Below are positions 1-8,557 of a DNA stretch of 30,811 nucleotides, one piece after another. Below the pieces are notes generated by a model. The model was not told the DNA's origin. It did no database searches and was given only the letters and a program-made list of their open reading frames with translations. The DNA lies in contig JAEYXS010000053.1 in NCBI GenBank assembly GCA_023431185.1, positions 1 to 30,811 of the forward strand. The letters run 5' to 3'. Position 1 is the first letter of the stretch, and each line of letters starts with the position of its first letter. The position numbers were made by a program, and so were the translations under genes. Source of the stretch: Verrucomicrobiota bacterium. Lineage in GTDB: Bacteria > Verrucomicrobiota > Verrucomicrobiia > Limisphaerales > JAEYXS01.

Positions 1-319
1 CGCTTCACGGTGCGAAAACTGGGCGGTGTTCAAAATAGCGGGAGTCTGCGGGCGGGCGGAGGTTGAAGCGGACCCGCAGGCGCGGGACCGCGCTCCTGCC
101 GAGGGCCAAGGGCCCGGGGGCATAGCAGCGTGGGGTGGAGCCCCACGAGATGGGGTCAAAAAAGGAGCAAGCGCTGAAGGTGCGACTCAGGGGGCAATAG
201 GTGGGGTTTGGGCTGGACCGTTGGGCGGGGGCGGGGCAAAAGTAGCTCAGCCATCGGAGCAAAAGGGCTAGGGAATTCCTGTCTTTGGTTCCGTGGTGGA
301 AAAGAAGTGATTTAGTAAG
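1..319. other. GC-rich intergenic leader upstream of hsdR
   Basis: No convincing gene is seen in these 319 bases; the short open frames are GC-driven and lack a start context. The stretch holds two hairpins. One lies at 69-90 (9-bp stem with one A-A mismatch, loop AGGC), the other at 129-147 (7-bp stem CGTGGGG with its complement, loop TGGAG). Just before hsdR there is a weak promoter-like pair, TTGGTT at 285-290 and TGATTT at 308-313, spaced 17 nt. If it is used, the hsdR message would be almost leaderless. No Shine-Dalgarno sequence precedes the hsdR ATG. Confidence 0.5.
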
Positions 320-3300
320 ATGCCGATGAGTCAAAAATATCCAGAACATCAAGACGGACAGTCTTACGTTCTGAAGGAGCAAGACATCGAGGCAAACTTT
401 GTCGAAAAGCTGCGAAGCCTTAAGTATTCCTGCCGTCCTGATATCCGCGACCGTGCTTCACTAGAAAAAAACTTTCGGGAGAAATTTGAGGCGCTCAACC
501 GCGTCAGCCTCACCGATGCGGAGTTTGCCCGCCTGCTGGATGAGATTATCACATCGGATGTCTTCACGGCGTCGAAGACCCTGCGTAGCATCAATGCCTT
601 CACCCGCGATGACGGCACGCCGCTGAACTACACGCTCGTCAACCTCAAGGACTGGTGCAAAAACCACTTCGAGGTCATCAACCAATTCCGCATCAACTCG
701 GACTACAGCCACCACCGTTACGATGTCCTGATCCTCATCAATGGCGTGCCCTGCGTGCAGGTTGAGCTAAAGACTCTTGGCGTCAATCCACGCCGGGCCA
801 TGGAGCAGATCGTCGAATACAAGAACGATCCCGGCAACGGTTACACGAAGACGCTGCTCTGCTTCATGCAGCTCTTCATCGTCAGCAATCGTGACCGGAC
901 CTACTACTTCGCGAACAATAACGCCCGCCACTTCGCCTTCAATGCCGACGAACGATTCCTGCCCGTCTATGAGTTCGCGGACGAGGACAACAAGAAGATC
1001 ACCCACCTGGATTCCTTCGCCGAACGCTTCCTCCAGAAGTGCGCGCTGGGCAAGACCATCAGCCGATACATGGTGCTCATCGTCAGCGAGCAGAAGCTCA
1101 TGATCATGCGGCCTTATCAGGTCTATGCCGTGCAGCACATGGTGAAGTGCATCGATGACAATGATGGCAATGGCTTTATCTGGCACACCACCGGCAGCGG
1201 CAAGACGCTTACTTCCTTCAAGGCCTCTACCCTGTTGAAGGAGAATGAGAATATCTACAAATGCGTTTTCGTGGTGGACCGGAAGGACCTCGACCGTCAG
1301 ACGCGGGAGGAGTTCAATCGTTTCCAAGAAGGCTGCGTTGAGGAGAACACCAACACCGCCGCGCTCGTCCGCCGTCTCCTGTCCGATAGCAGAGCGGACA
1401 AGGTGATCGTCACTACCATCCAGAAGCTTGGCCTTGCGCTGGATGAGAACAGCAAGCGCAACAAGCAACGGACCAAGAGCGGCCAGGCCACCTACAAGGA
1501 GCAGCTCGAAGCGCTGAAGGACGAACGCGTCGTCTTCATCTTCGACGAGTGCCATCGCTCGCAGTTCGGGGAGAATCACAAAGCCATTAAAGAGTTCTTC
1601 CCGAAGGCCCAGCTTTTTGGCTTCACGGGCACGCCCATCTTTGAGGCGAATGCCTCTTTGCAGAAGATCGAGGACACGCAAGCGTCCATGCGGACCACGG
1701 CTGACCTCTTCCAGAAGCAGCTCCACGCATACACTATCACTAATGCCATCGAGGATGGAAATGTCCTGCGCTTCCACATCGATTACTTCAAGCCCGAAGG
1801 CAAAAACCCGCCGAAGCCCGGCGTGGCCATCGCGAAGAAAGCTGTCATCGAGGCGATCCTTTCCAAGCACGATGCCGCCACCGGCGGACGCCGTTTCAAC
1901 GCCATCCTCGCCACTGCGTCCATCAATGACGCCATCGAATACCACGCGCTGTTTGCTGCGATGCAAAAGGAAAGGGCGGAGGCTGACTCTGAGTTCACGC
2001 CGCTGAATATCGCCTGCGTTTTTTCCCCGCCTGCCGAGGGCGACCCTGATGTGAAGCAGATTCAGGAAGACCTGCCGCAGGAGCAGGCGGATAACGAGGA
2101 AGACCCCGAGGGCAAGAAAGCTGCGCTCAAAGCCATCTTGGCTGATTACAACTCCCGCTACGGCACCAATCACCGCCTCAGCGAGTTCGATCTCTACTAC
2201 CAGGACGTGCAGAAGCGCATCAAGGACCAGCAGTGGCCCAATGCCGATTACCCCCACGCGCAGAAAATCGACATCACCATCGTGGTGGACATGCTGCTCA
2301 CCGGCTTCGATTCCAAATACCTGAACACGCTCTACGTGGACAAAAACCTGCGGCACCACGGCCTCATCCAGGCCTTCTCCCGCACCAACCGCGTGCTCAA
2401 CGGCACCAAGCCCTACGGCAACATCCTCGACTTCCGCCAGCAGCAGGCCGAGGTGGATGCCGCCATCGCCCTCTTCTCCGGCGAGAAGACCGGCGAGCAG
2501 GCGCGGGAAATCTGGCTCGTGGACAAGGCCCCCGTGGTCATCCAGAAGCTGCAAACCGCCGTGCAGCAGCTCGACGCGTTCATGAAGTCGCAGGGTCTCG
2601 ACACCGCGCCCGAGGCCGTGCCTAACCTCAAGGGCGACGCCGCCCGCGCCTGCTTCATCGAGCGCTTCAAGGAAGTCCAGCGGCTCAAGACCCAGCTCGA
2701 CCAATACACCGACCTCACCGGCGAGGACAAAGCCGCCATCGCCGCCGTGCTGCCCGAGGAGCAGCATCGCGGCTTCAAGGGCGCCTACCTGGAGACCGCC
2801 CAGCGGCTGAAGGCCCAGCAGGGCAAAACCGGCAAGGACGACCAGCCCGACACCTACGACGCCGACCAGATCGATTTCGAGTTCGTCCTCTTCGCCTCCG
2901 CCGTCATTGATTACGACTACATCATGGGCCTCATCGCCCGGTTCTCGGAAAAAGGCCCCGGCAAGGCGAAGATGACCCGCGAGCAGCTCATCGGCCTCAT
3001 CAGCTCGGATGCCAAGTTGATGAACGAGCGCGACGACATCGCCGCCTACATCGGCACGCTCAAGGCGGGCGAAGGCCTCAGCGAGACCGCCATCCGCGAG
3101 GGCTACACCCGCTTCAAGGCCGAGAAAAACGCCGCCGAACTCGCCGCCATCGCGCAACGGCACGGCCTCGCCCCCGCCGCACTGCAATCCTTCGTGGACG
3201 GCATCCTCGACCGCCTGATCTTCGATGGCGAGCAGCTCAGCGACCTCCTGGTCCCGCTCGACCTTGGCTGGAAAGCCCGCACCCAGGCCGAACTCGCCCT

Positions 3301-3379
3301 CATGGCCGATCTGCATCCGCTTCTCACCAAACGCGCCGCCGGCCGCGACATCTCAGGACTTAGCGCGTATGCCCAGTAA
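320..3379 (+). CDS. hsdR: Type I restriction enzyme R subunit (HsdR)
   Basis: This is the restriction and translocation subunit of a type I R-M complex. It would pump DNA past the bound enzyme using ATP and cut it far from the recognition site. The 1019 residues are normal for the family. The N-terminal nuclease domain shows the PD-(D/E)xK pattern with D135, E149 and K151. The SF2 motor shows HTTGSGKT at 289-296 (Walker A), DECH at 409-412 (motif II), GFTGTP at 434-439 (motif III) and QAFSRTNRV at 684-692 (motif VI). The rest resembles the helical C-terminal region of EcoR124-type subunits. ATG at 320 is used; a second in-frame ATG at 326 is equally possible because neither has a clear ribosome site. 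The 3' end overlaps hsdS by 11 nt. All catalytic motifs appear intact, so the nuclease should be active. Confidence 0.96.
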   Translation: MPMSQKYPEHQDGQSYVLKEQDIEANFVEKLRSLKYSCRPDIRDRASLEKNFREKFEALNRVSLTDAEFARLLDEIITSDVFTASKTLRSINAFTRDDGTPLNYTLVNLKDWCKNHFEVINQFRINSDYSHHRYDVLILINGVPCVQVELKTLGVNPRRAMEQIVEYKNDPGNGYTKTLLCFMQLFIVSNRDRTYYFANNNARHFAFNADERFLPVYEFADEDNKKITHLDSFAERFLQKCALGKTISRYMVLIVSEQKLMIMRPYQVYAVQHMVKCIDDNDGNGFIWHTTGSGKTLTSFKASTLLKENENIYKCVFVVDRKDLDRQTREEFNRFQEGCVEENTNTAALVRRLLSDSRADKVIVTTIQKLGLALDENSKRNKQRTKSGQATYKEQLEALKDERVVFIFDECHRSQFGENHKAIKEFFPKAQLFGFTGTPIFEANASLQKIEDTQASMRTTADLFQKQLHAYTITNAIEDGNVLRFHIDYFKPEGKNPPKPGVAIAKKAVIEAILSKHDAATGGRRFNAILATASINDAIEYHALFAAMQKERAEADSEFTPLNIACVFSPPAEGDPDVKQIQEDLPQEQADNEEDPEGKKAALKAILADYNSRYGTNHRLSEFDLYYQDVQKRIKDQQWPNADYPHAQKIDITIVVDMLLTGFDSKYLNTLYVDKNLRHHGLIQAFSRTNRVLNGTKPYGNILDFRQQQAEVDAAIALFSGEKTGEQAREIWLVDKAPVVIQKLQTAVQQLDAFMKSQGLDTAPEAVPNLKGDAARACFIERFKEVQRLKTQLDQYTDLTGEDKAAIAAVLPEEQHRGFKGAYLETAQRLKAQQGKTGKDDQPDTYDADQIDFEFVLFASAVIDYDYIMGLIARFSEKGPGKAKMTREQLIGLISSDAKLMNERDDIAAYIGTLKAGEGLSETAIREGYTRFKAEKNAAELAAIAQRHGLAPAALQSFVDGILDRLIFDGEQLSDLLVPLDLGWKARTQAELALMADLHPLLTKRAAGRDISGLSAYAQ

Positions 3380-4640
3380 GCCGAACATCATCGCCACGAA
3401 GGAAGAGGCCAAGCCCGCACTCGTCCCGAAGTTGCGGTTTCCGGAGTTTCGGGAGGCGGAAGGATGGACGGAAAGACCTCTCAAGGCAGTAGCTCAAATG
3501 AATCCCGCAAACGATGGTCTGCCGGAGTCATTCATCTACATCGATCTTGAATCAGTGGAGGCAGGGAAGCTGAAAACCAAGAATCGCATCTCTCGTAAAG
3601 GCGCACCAAGTCGTGCTCAAAGGCTCGTGGACCATGGCGACATCATTTTTCAAGTCGTCCGGCCCTACCAACGCAACAATCTGCTGTGCGAGTTTGAAGA
3701 CGATGAGGATTACGTCGCATCTACCGGCTACGCCCAGTTGCGAGCCAAAGGCAGCAACCACTTTCTGTATCAGAGCATCCACACCGATTCATTCGTCGGT
3801 AGGGTCATGGCGAAATGCACCGGGTCCAATTACCCGGCGATAAATTCGTCGGATTTGGCGGAGATTCATCTGCCGCTACCGCCCACTCTCCCCGAACAAC
3901 AAAAAATCGCCGAGTGCCTGAGTTCGGTGGACGAGGTGATCGCCGCCCAAGCCCGGAAACTGGACGCGCTCAAGACCCATAAAAAAGGGCTGATGCAGCA
4001 GCTTTTCCCCCGCGAAGGCGAAACCCAACCCCGCCTCCGCTTCCCCGAATTCCAAAACGCCGGGGCGTGGGAACAGCGCAAGCTCGCAGATTTTATAACA
4101 GAAAGGGATCAGTATCCTGAAGAACCAGTCCCCCTCTATAGCTTGACTATAGAAGATGGGGTCACACCGAAGACGGAGAGATATGAACGGTCGTTTTTGG
4201 TCACGAACGAGCAGGACGCCTACAAGCTGGTGCTCCCTAATGACTTTGCTTTCAACCCGATGAATTTGCGGTTCGGAGCAATCGGTCGTCACCGCGGAAC
4301 CGAGAGGGTAGCCGTCTCGAAGTATTACAACATTTTCTCCTGCGATGACTCTGTGGATTCCGTGTTCTGTGAGATCTACTTCAAGAGTGACGAGATGGTC
4401 GCCTTTTACGATCAAATGGCAATTGGATCGCTGATTGAGAAACGCCGGGTCCATTTTGCGGCGTTCCTGCAATTCACGATTCGTTTCCCACGGCTGGACG
4501 AACAACACCGCATCGCCACGTGCCTCTCCTCGCTGGACGCCCTGATCGACGCCGAGACGCAAAAGCACGCCGCCCTCCAGCGCCACAAGCGCGGCCTGAT
4601 GCAGCAGCTCTTCCCACCCCCGGAGGAGGTGGAGGCATGA
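3369..4640 (+). CDS. hsdS: Type I restriction-modification specificity subunit (HsdS)
   Basis: HsdS recognises the bipartite DNA target for both methylation and restriction. The frame opens further upstream (3225), but ATG 3369 is chosen because it gives the usual 11-nt overlap with hsdR and a normal 423-residue protein. The two-fold repeat of the family is clear: each half begins with an LRFPEF motif followed by an aromatic-rich stretch. Each half ends in a conserved helix, LPEQQKIAECLSSVDEVI near 174-191 and RLDEQHRIATCLSSLDALI from 375, both followed by a GLMQQLFP motif. The target recognition domains lie roughly at 20-175 and 230-375 and look more AT-rich by eye than the helices, as expected for exchanged modules. 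Both halves are full length, so the target should be asymmetric and bipartite; its sequence cannot be read from the protein. Confidence 0.95.
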   Translation: MPSKPNIIATKEEAKPALVPKLRFPEFREAEGWTERPLKAVAQMNPANDGLPESFIYIDLESVEAGKLKTKNRISRKGAPSRAQRLVDHGDIIFQVVRPYQRNNLLCEFEDDEDYVASTGYAQLRAKGSNHFLYQSIHTDSFVGRVMAKCTGSNYPAINSSDLAEIHLPLPPTLPEQQKIAECLSSVDEVIAAQARKLDALKTHKKGLMQQLFPREGETQPRLRFPEFQNAGAWEQRKLADFITERDQYPEEPVPLYSLTIEDGVTPKTERYERSFLVTNEQDAYKLVLPNDFAFNPMNLRFGAIGRHRGTERVAVSKYYNIFSCDDSVDSVFCEIYFKSDEMVAFYDQMAIGSLIEKRRVHFAAFLQFTIRFPRLDEQHRIATCLSSLDALIDAETQKHAALQRHKRGLMQQLFPPPEEVEA

Positions 4641-4714
4641 GCAGGAAGATCATTATCATCGCCAACGGGCTAACCTTGCCCGCCGAACCACTGCCGTCTT
4701 CATTCAATTTATGA
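4637..4714 (+). CDS. 25-codon ORF bridging hsdS and the ATPase gene
   Basis: A 25-codon frame starts at an ATG inside the hsdS stop (ATGA, 4637-4640) and stops at a TGA inside the start of the ATPase gene (ATGA, 4711-4714). It begins MSRKIIII and shows no recognisable domain. It could be a coupling peptide that carries ribosomes from hsdS to the ATPase gene, which has no Shine-Dalgarno sequence of its own. It could also be the remnant of a replaced accessory gene, or chance. The perfect fit at both ends is what is seen; translation is inferred. Confidence 0.35.
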   Translation: MSRKIIIIANGLTLPAEPLPSSFNL

Positions 4715-5781
4715 AAATTCGTCGCATCCATTTACTAAATGCGGGGCCAATAAAACACCGTGTCATCGACCTAGCCAACGCATGGACCGGTGGTTTCCAT
4801 GAACGCGTGCTGTTCACCGGCCCCAACGGCACAGGTAAATCCACCATCCTCCGTGCCATCGCATTTTTGTGGGACATGGCCGGGCAATGGCTCGCCACTC
4901 CCGACGTGCGCCCAACCGGACGCAGCGAGGCCCGCGCTTGGTTGCGTTCTCACGTCGAGGCCGTCGCTTTGATCGTGAGCGATGTGCCCGGTATGGACTG
5001 CCCCATCGGTCTATATTTCGGCACATCCGAGCATCTGGAAAAAATCCGCCCCGAGGCTGAGTTCTGGATGGGGGAGATCGACGCCAAGCCAGAAGGCAAA
5101 GGTCGTCCGCGTCTGGTTCACTACGAAGAGCGCGAGTGGATGCGGTCTTGGTCACAGGCCTACAGCGTCTTGCGCCTTAGCAGCATAGAACCCTCCCCTG
5201 CCAATGGCTTTCCGACGCCAAACATTATCTACTTAGAAGCGGAAGAACGGCGCTGGGTGCGTGCCAAAGGTGATCCCGGTAAGCCGATAGCAGACGATCC
5301 CTCCAAGCGGTGGCTCGTTACCTACAAGCCCACCGAGGACTGGGAGGGCCAAGTCGAGTCGTCCCTCATTGCGCTCAAAATCCTCAACGAACAGGAATAT
5401 CTCCGCACGCTTGAGGATTTGAACCGCTTCTTCGTCGGAAAGAAAATCCGCACTCAGCCTACCGAAAAGCTTCGCCTGCTTGTCGATATCACCACGGCTG
5501 ACGGTGCGATTAATCACCCGCTCGACGAACTCAGCTCCGGCGAGCGCCAGGTATTGATCCAGCTTTACCTGATTAGTCGTTGGCTCCAACCCGGCGGCGT
5601 CGTCCTGTTGGACGAGCCTGACCTCTATCTTCACCCTTCGCTCATCCGTCTTTTCTTGAGCCGCGTCGAAGCCATCGTCGCCAAACGACAAGGCCAGCTT
5701 TTCATCACATCGCACAATCCGGACATCTGGCGCGAGTATGAAACCAAAGCTCTCCGCGAGAAACTTGGAGGTGACCTATGA
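4711..5781 (+). CDS. ABC-type/AAA family ATPase inserted in the type I operon (AriA/RloA-like role)
   Basis: This 356-residue ATPase has the ABC/SMC-like head organisation typical of OLD and AriA-type defence ATPases. Walker A is GPNGTGKST at 37-45, the signature LSSGERQ is at 274-280, Walker B ends in D301-E302 (VVLLDEPDLYLHP), and the switch histidine is H335 in TSHNPD. The stretch between Walker A and the signature is poorly conserved by eye and may be the sensing or assembly part. The gene lies between hsdS and hsdM and overlaps the next gene, a DUF4435/TOPRIM-like protein, by ATGA. ATPase plus DUF4435 is the PARIS (AriA-AriB) arrangement; ATPase genes inside type I operons are also known as R-linked ORFs in Campylobacter. 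The ATPase assignment is firm. The PARIS-like role is inference, and this protein is rather short for an AriA. Confidence 0.85.
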   Translation: MKIRRIHLLNAGPIKHRVIDLANAWTGGFHERVLFTGPNGTGKSTILRAIAFLWDMAGQWLATPDVRPTGRSEARAWLRSHVEAVALIVSDVPGMDCPIGLYFGTSEHLEKIRPEAEFWMGEIDAKPEGKGRPRLVHYEEREWMRSWSQAYSVLRLSSIEPSPANGFPTPNIIYLEAEERRWVRAKGDPGKPIADDPSKRWLVTYKPTEDWEGQVESSLIALKILNEQEYLRTLEDLNRFFVGKKIRTQPTEKLRLLVDITTADGAINHPLDELSSGERQVLIQLYLISRWLQPGGVVLLDEPDLYLHPSLIRLFLSRVEAIVAKRQGQLFITSHNPDIWREYETKALREKLGGDL

Positions 5782-6608
5782 AGGACTGGGAAGAAAGGAG
5801 AGAAAAGATAAGAACGGATATTGGGGCAAACACAGGCCTTCGTGTTCTTGTCGTTGAGGGGGAAGATGATCGCAGGTTCATTGAGTCGCTGCTCACCACC
5901 CGTAATGGCTCCTCATGGACAACCTCTTGGATCATTGGGGAAGCTGGCGGCAAGTCGCCTTTGTTGAAAATCCTCAAAGATCAAGCAGCATGGTTCGGTT
6001 TGATCGACAAGGATGAGTGGACGGATTCTGAAGTCACTGATCAGCAGAATGCGTTTCCGGGCCGGCTTTTTGCGATGCCGCGCTTTTGCATGGAGAATTA
6101 CCACACCGTGCCCGCTGAGCTTTGGGCTCAACTGGAGCCCGCACGGCAGCAGGCAGTCCAGGGGGGATTTGCTACTTTCGAGACAGCCATTCTTCAGCCC
6201 CTCGATCAGTGGGTGCACCACGGAGCGCTTTGGCACGCGGCCAACCCGCTTCAGGCTAGTTTGCAGGCACTCGGCTTCAAAACGGATCTGCTCGACTTCA
6301 ACCTGGCAAACGCGGGTGACGCAGCCATTGAGGCAAAGCTCAAAGATTGGTATGACCATTTGGAGCCAAGCCGAGTCATGTCACTATACAAGGCCAATCT
6401 CGCCACAGCGCAGGCGGCGTCGGTTGAAGAGAGGTTGATGCGCTGGGTTCATGGAAAGCATTTCTTCAGAAGGCATGTTAAAAACACAGTCGCGAGCCTG
6501 ACCGGCGCGCCGACTCTTCCCAACGAGGCTACCCTCGCCAACCTTCAATCAAAAATGTCCGTGCCCGCGGACTTGCAGCCCATCTGGACTGCACTTGGCC
6601 TCCCATGA
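5778..6608 (+). CDS. DUF4435/TOPRIM-like protein, probable nuclease effector (AriB-like)
   Basis: This 276-residue protein has the TOPRIM-like layout of the DUF4435 family. It shows a strand ending in VVEGEDD with acidic E27, a GEAGGKS turn at 54-60, then LIDKDE with the paired acids D77 and D79. The later RFCMENYHTVPAELW stretch matches the family's conserved ENY region. In PARIS the DUF4435 partner AriB is the toxic TOPRIM nuclease released by its ATPase when anti-restriction proteins such as Ocr appear. All the candidate metal-binding acids are present here. The gene is coupled at both ends by ATGA overlaps, to the ATPase upstream and hsdM downstream, so its dose should track the R-M enzyme. 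The C-terminal half (about 130-276) is not recognised. Nuclease activity and the guard role are inferred. Confidence 0.75.
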   Translation: MKDWEERREKIRTDIGANTGLRVLVVEGEDDRRFIESLLTTRNGSSWTTSWIIGEAGGKSPLLKILKDQAAWFGLIDKDEWTDSEVTDQQNAFPGRLFAMPRFCMENYHTVPAELWAQLEPARQQAVQGGFATFETAILQPLDQWVHHGALWHAANPLQASLQALGFKTDLLDFNLANAGDAAIEAKLKDWYDHLEPSRVMSLYKANLATAQAASVEERLMRWVHGKHFFRRHVKNTVASLTGAPTLPNEATLANLQSKMSVPADLQPIWTALGLP

Positions 6609-8218
6609 CCGACACCAATCAAAAACAACTGGGCAACACCCTCTGGAGCATTGCCGACCAACTGCGCGGCGCGATGGATGCGGACGATTTCCGCGACTAC
6701 ATGCTGTCCTTCCTCTTCCTGCGCTACCTCTCCGACAACTACGAGACGGCGGCGAAGAAGGAACTGGGCAAGGATTTCCCCGATGTGGGCGGCGACGCCC
6801 GCAAGGTGCCGCTGGCGCTGTGGTATGCGAACAACGTGGGTGACATCCCGGAGTTCGAGAAGCAGATGCGGCGCAAGGTGCACTACGTCATCCAACCGGC
6901 GCACCTCTGGAACAGCATCGCCAACCTGGCCCGCACGCAGAACGCGGAGTTGCTGAACACGCTGCAAGCGGGCTTCAAATACATCGAGACGGAATCCTTT
7001 GAGAGCACCTTCCAGGGCCTGTTCTCCGAGATCGACCTGAGTTCCCCAAAGCTTGGCAAGACCTATGCCGACCGGAACGCCAAGCTCTGCGCCATCATCC
7101 AGAAAATCGCCGAAGGGCTGGCGGAGTTCTCCGCGGACATCGATGCGCTGGGCGATGCTTATGAGTACCTGATCGGCCAGTTTGCCGCCGGGTCCGGCAA
7201 GAAGGCGGGTGAGTTCTACACCCCGCAGCAGATTTCCGACATCCTCTCCGCCATCGTCACGCTGGACAGCCAGGAACCCAAGACCGGCACGAAGAAGCGG
7301 CTGGAGAGCGTGATGGATATGGCCTGCGGCTCCGGCTCCCTGCTGCTCAACGTGCGCAAGAAGGTCGCCACAGCCGGCGGCACCATCGGCAAGATCTTCG
7401 GCCAGGAGAAGAACATCACCACCTACAACCTCGCCCGCATGAACATGCTGCTGCACGGGGTGAAGGACACCGAGTTCGAAATCTTCCACGGCGACACCCT
7501 TCTCAATGACTGGGACATGATGCGCGAGCCGAACCCGGCCAAGAAGCCGAGCTTCGATGCCATCGTCGCCAATCCGCCCTTCAGCTACCGCTGGGAACCC
7601 ACCGACGCGCTGGCCGACGACGTGCGCTTCAAAAGCCACGGCCTCGCCCCCAAGTCCGCCGCCGACTTCGCCTTCCTGCTGCACGGCTTCCACTACCTGA
7701 AGGACGAAGGCGTGATGGCGATCATCCTGCCGCACGGCGTGCTCTTCCGAGGCGGAGCCGAGGAACGCATCCGCCAGAAGCTGCTCAAGGACGGCCACAT
7801 TGACACCGTCATCGGCCTGCCCGCGAACCTCTTCTACTCCACCGGCATCCCGGTCTGCATCCTCGTGCTGAAAAAATGCGTGCAGCCCGACGATGTGCTC
7901 TTCATCAATGCTGCTGAGCATTTCGTGAAAGGCAAGCGTCAGAACCAGCTCAGCAAGGAGCACATCCAGAAGATCATCGACACCTACCAATACCGGAAGG
8001 AAGAAGCCCGCTACTCTCGCCGGGTGGAGATGGCTGAGATCGAGAAGAACGATTTCAACCTGAACATCTCCCGCTACATCAGCACGGCTGTGGGTGAGGA
8101 GGAGATCGACTTGAAAGCAACGCATGAAGAGTTGCTAGAGGCAGAAAAAGCCATTCAGGAGGCGAAGAAGAAACACAACGCTTTCCTGAAAGAGCTTGGT
8201 TTGCCGCCATTGCCGTAG
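6605..8218 (+). CDS. hsdM: Type I N6-adenine DNA methyltransferase subunit (HsdM)
   Basis: HsdM transfers a methyl group from S-adenosylmethionine to N6 of adenine in the target chosen by HsdS, protecting host DNA. It has 537 residues, normal for EcoR124-like HsdM. The N-terminal helical domain starts with the typical QLGNTLWSIADQLRGAMD pattern. The AdoMet-binding motif I is DMACGSGSLLL at 238-248, and the catalytic motif IV is NPPF at 323-326. The C-terminal region ends in a charged helix. The start ATG overlaps the preceding stop as ATGA, so translation is coupled to the DUF4435 gene. Its position last, after the two accessory genes, means the protective methylase is made only if those genes are transcribed through, unless an internal promoter exists; none was evident. 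Confidence 0.96.
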   Translation: MTDTNQKQLGNTLWSIADQLRGAMDADDFRDYMLSFLFLRYLSDNYETAAKKELGKDFPDVGGDARKVPLALWYANNVGDIPEFEKQMRRKVHYVIQPAHLWNSIANLARTQNAELLNTLQAGFKYIETESFESTFQGLFSEIDLSSPKLGKTYADRNAKLCAIIQKIAEGLAEFSADIDALGDAYEYLIGQFAAGSGKKAGEFYTPQQISDILSAIVTLDSQEPKTGTKKRLESVMDMACGSGSLLLNVRKKVATAGGTIGKIFGQEKNITTYNLARMNMLLHGVKDTEFEIFHGDTLLNDWDMMREPNPAKKPSFDAIVANPPFSYRWEPTDALADDVRFKSHGLAPKSAADFAFLLHGFHYLKDEGVMAIILPHGVLFRGGAEERIRQKLLKDGHIDTVIGLPANLFYSTGIPVCILVLKKCVQPDDVLFINAAEHFVKGKRQNQLSKEHIQKIIDTYQYRKEEARYSRRVEMAEIEKNDFNLNISRYISTAVGEEEIDLKATHEELLEAEKAIQEAKKKHNAFLKELGLPPLP

Positions 8219-8277
8219 CTTGATAGTTCCGCCTCCTCACGTCGGCGGCTACGAAAATTAGGAGGGTTGTTTAGTTT

Positions 8278-8298
8278 GGGACGGCGGCACGCCGTCCC
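8278..8298. repeat. Perfect 9-bp hairpin, loop GCA
   Basis: Left arm GGGACGGCG (8278-8286), loop GCA, and an exactly complementary right arm (8290-8298). It lies 60 nt after hsdM and could act as an mRNA 3' end stabiliser. It also resembles the dispersed short palindromes elsewhere in this window. No run of T follows it. Confidence 0.7.
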
Positions 8299-8366
8299 TG
8301 CCTCCCTCCCAAGGTGGGTGATTTGGTAGAAAACCTCGGCACTTGTGCATAAGTGCCGAGGGTTGG

Positions 8367-8427
8367 GCGGGTTGCACCCGCGGGCCTATATTGGGGAGCC
8401 GGTTGCACCGGCGGGCCTATATCTGGA
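8367..8427. repeat. Two adjacent copies of a hairpin plus GGCCTATAT unit
   Basis: Two units follow each other. Unit 1 has stem GCGGGT/ACCCGC (8367-8381) and unit 2 has stem GCCGGT/ACCGGC (8398-8412), both with loop TGC. Each is followed by GGGCCTATAT. The stems differ at two paired positions and both changes preserve pairing. On the reverse strand the unit reads roughly YRPAGATG, a spurious peptide pattern I associate with dispersed repeats in such genomes. Confidence 0.75.
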
Positions 8428-8464
8428 AATGGGGAGGCGTCGAGGCGGAAGGGGGAAAGGCAAC

Positions 8465-8484
8465 GGCGGAGCGGCAGCTCCGCC
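8465..8484. repeat. Perfect 8-bp hairpin, loop GGCA
   Basis: Left arm GGCGGAGC (8465-8472), loop GGCA, right arm GCTCCGCC (8477-8484), followed by CTACC. The trailing CCTAC is shared with the second hairpin at 23408-23427, which suggests members of one repeat family. Confidence 0.65.
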
Positions 8485-8557
8485 CTACCGTTTTCAAAAA
8501 ATCTTCGTTTGTAAGTTTCTCGCGGGCAATTTGTTGGGTTGGGAGGCGGGTTTCTTG

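Noticed and set aside
26..271. 81-codon forward frame at the window start
   Set aside because: Gly/Ala-rich low-complexity reading of hairpin-containing GC-rich DNA, with no start signal.
767..3316. 849-codon reverse-strand open frame opposite hsdR
   Set aside because: It is a GC-driven shadow: the forward strand encodes HsdR with all motifs. The reverse translation is low-complexity Val/Leu/Gly/Glu-rich.
3225..3368. Upstream extension of hsdS
   Set aside because: It would overlap hsdR by 155 nt and adds Ser/Pro/Arg-rich non-homologous residues. The ATG at 3369 fits the family and gives an 11-nt overlap.
6545..8125. 526-codon reverse-strand frame opposite hsdM
   Set aside because: Shadow of HsdM, with the same Val/Leu/Ala/Glu/Gly-rich composition and no domains.
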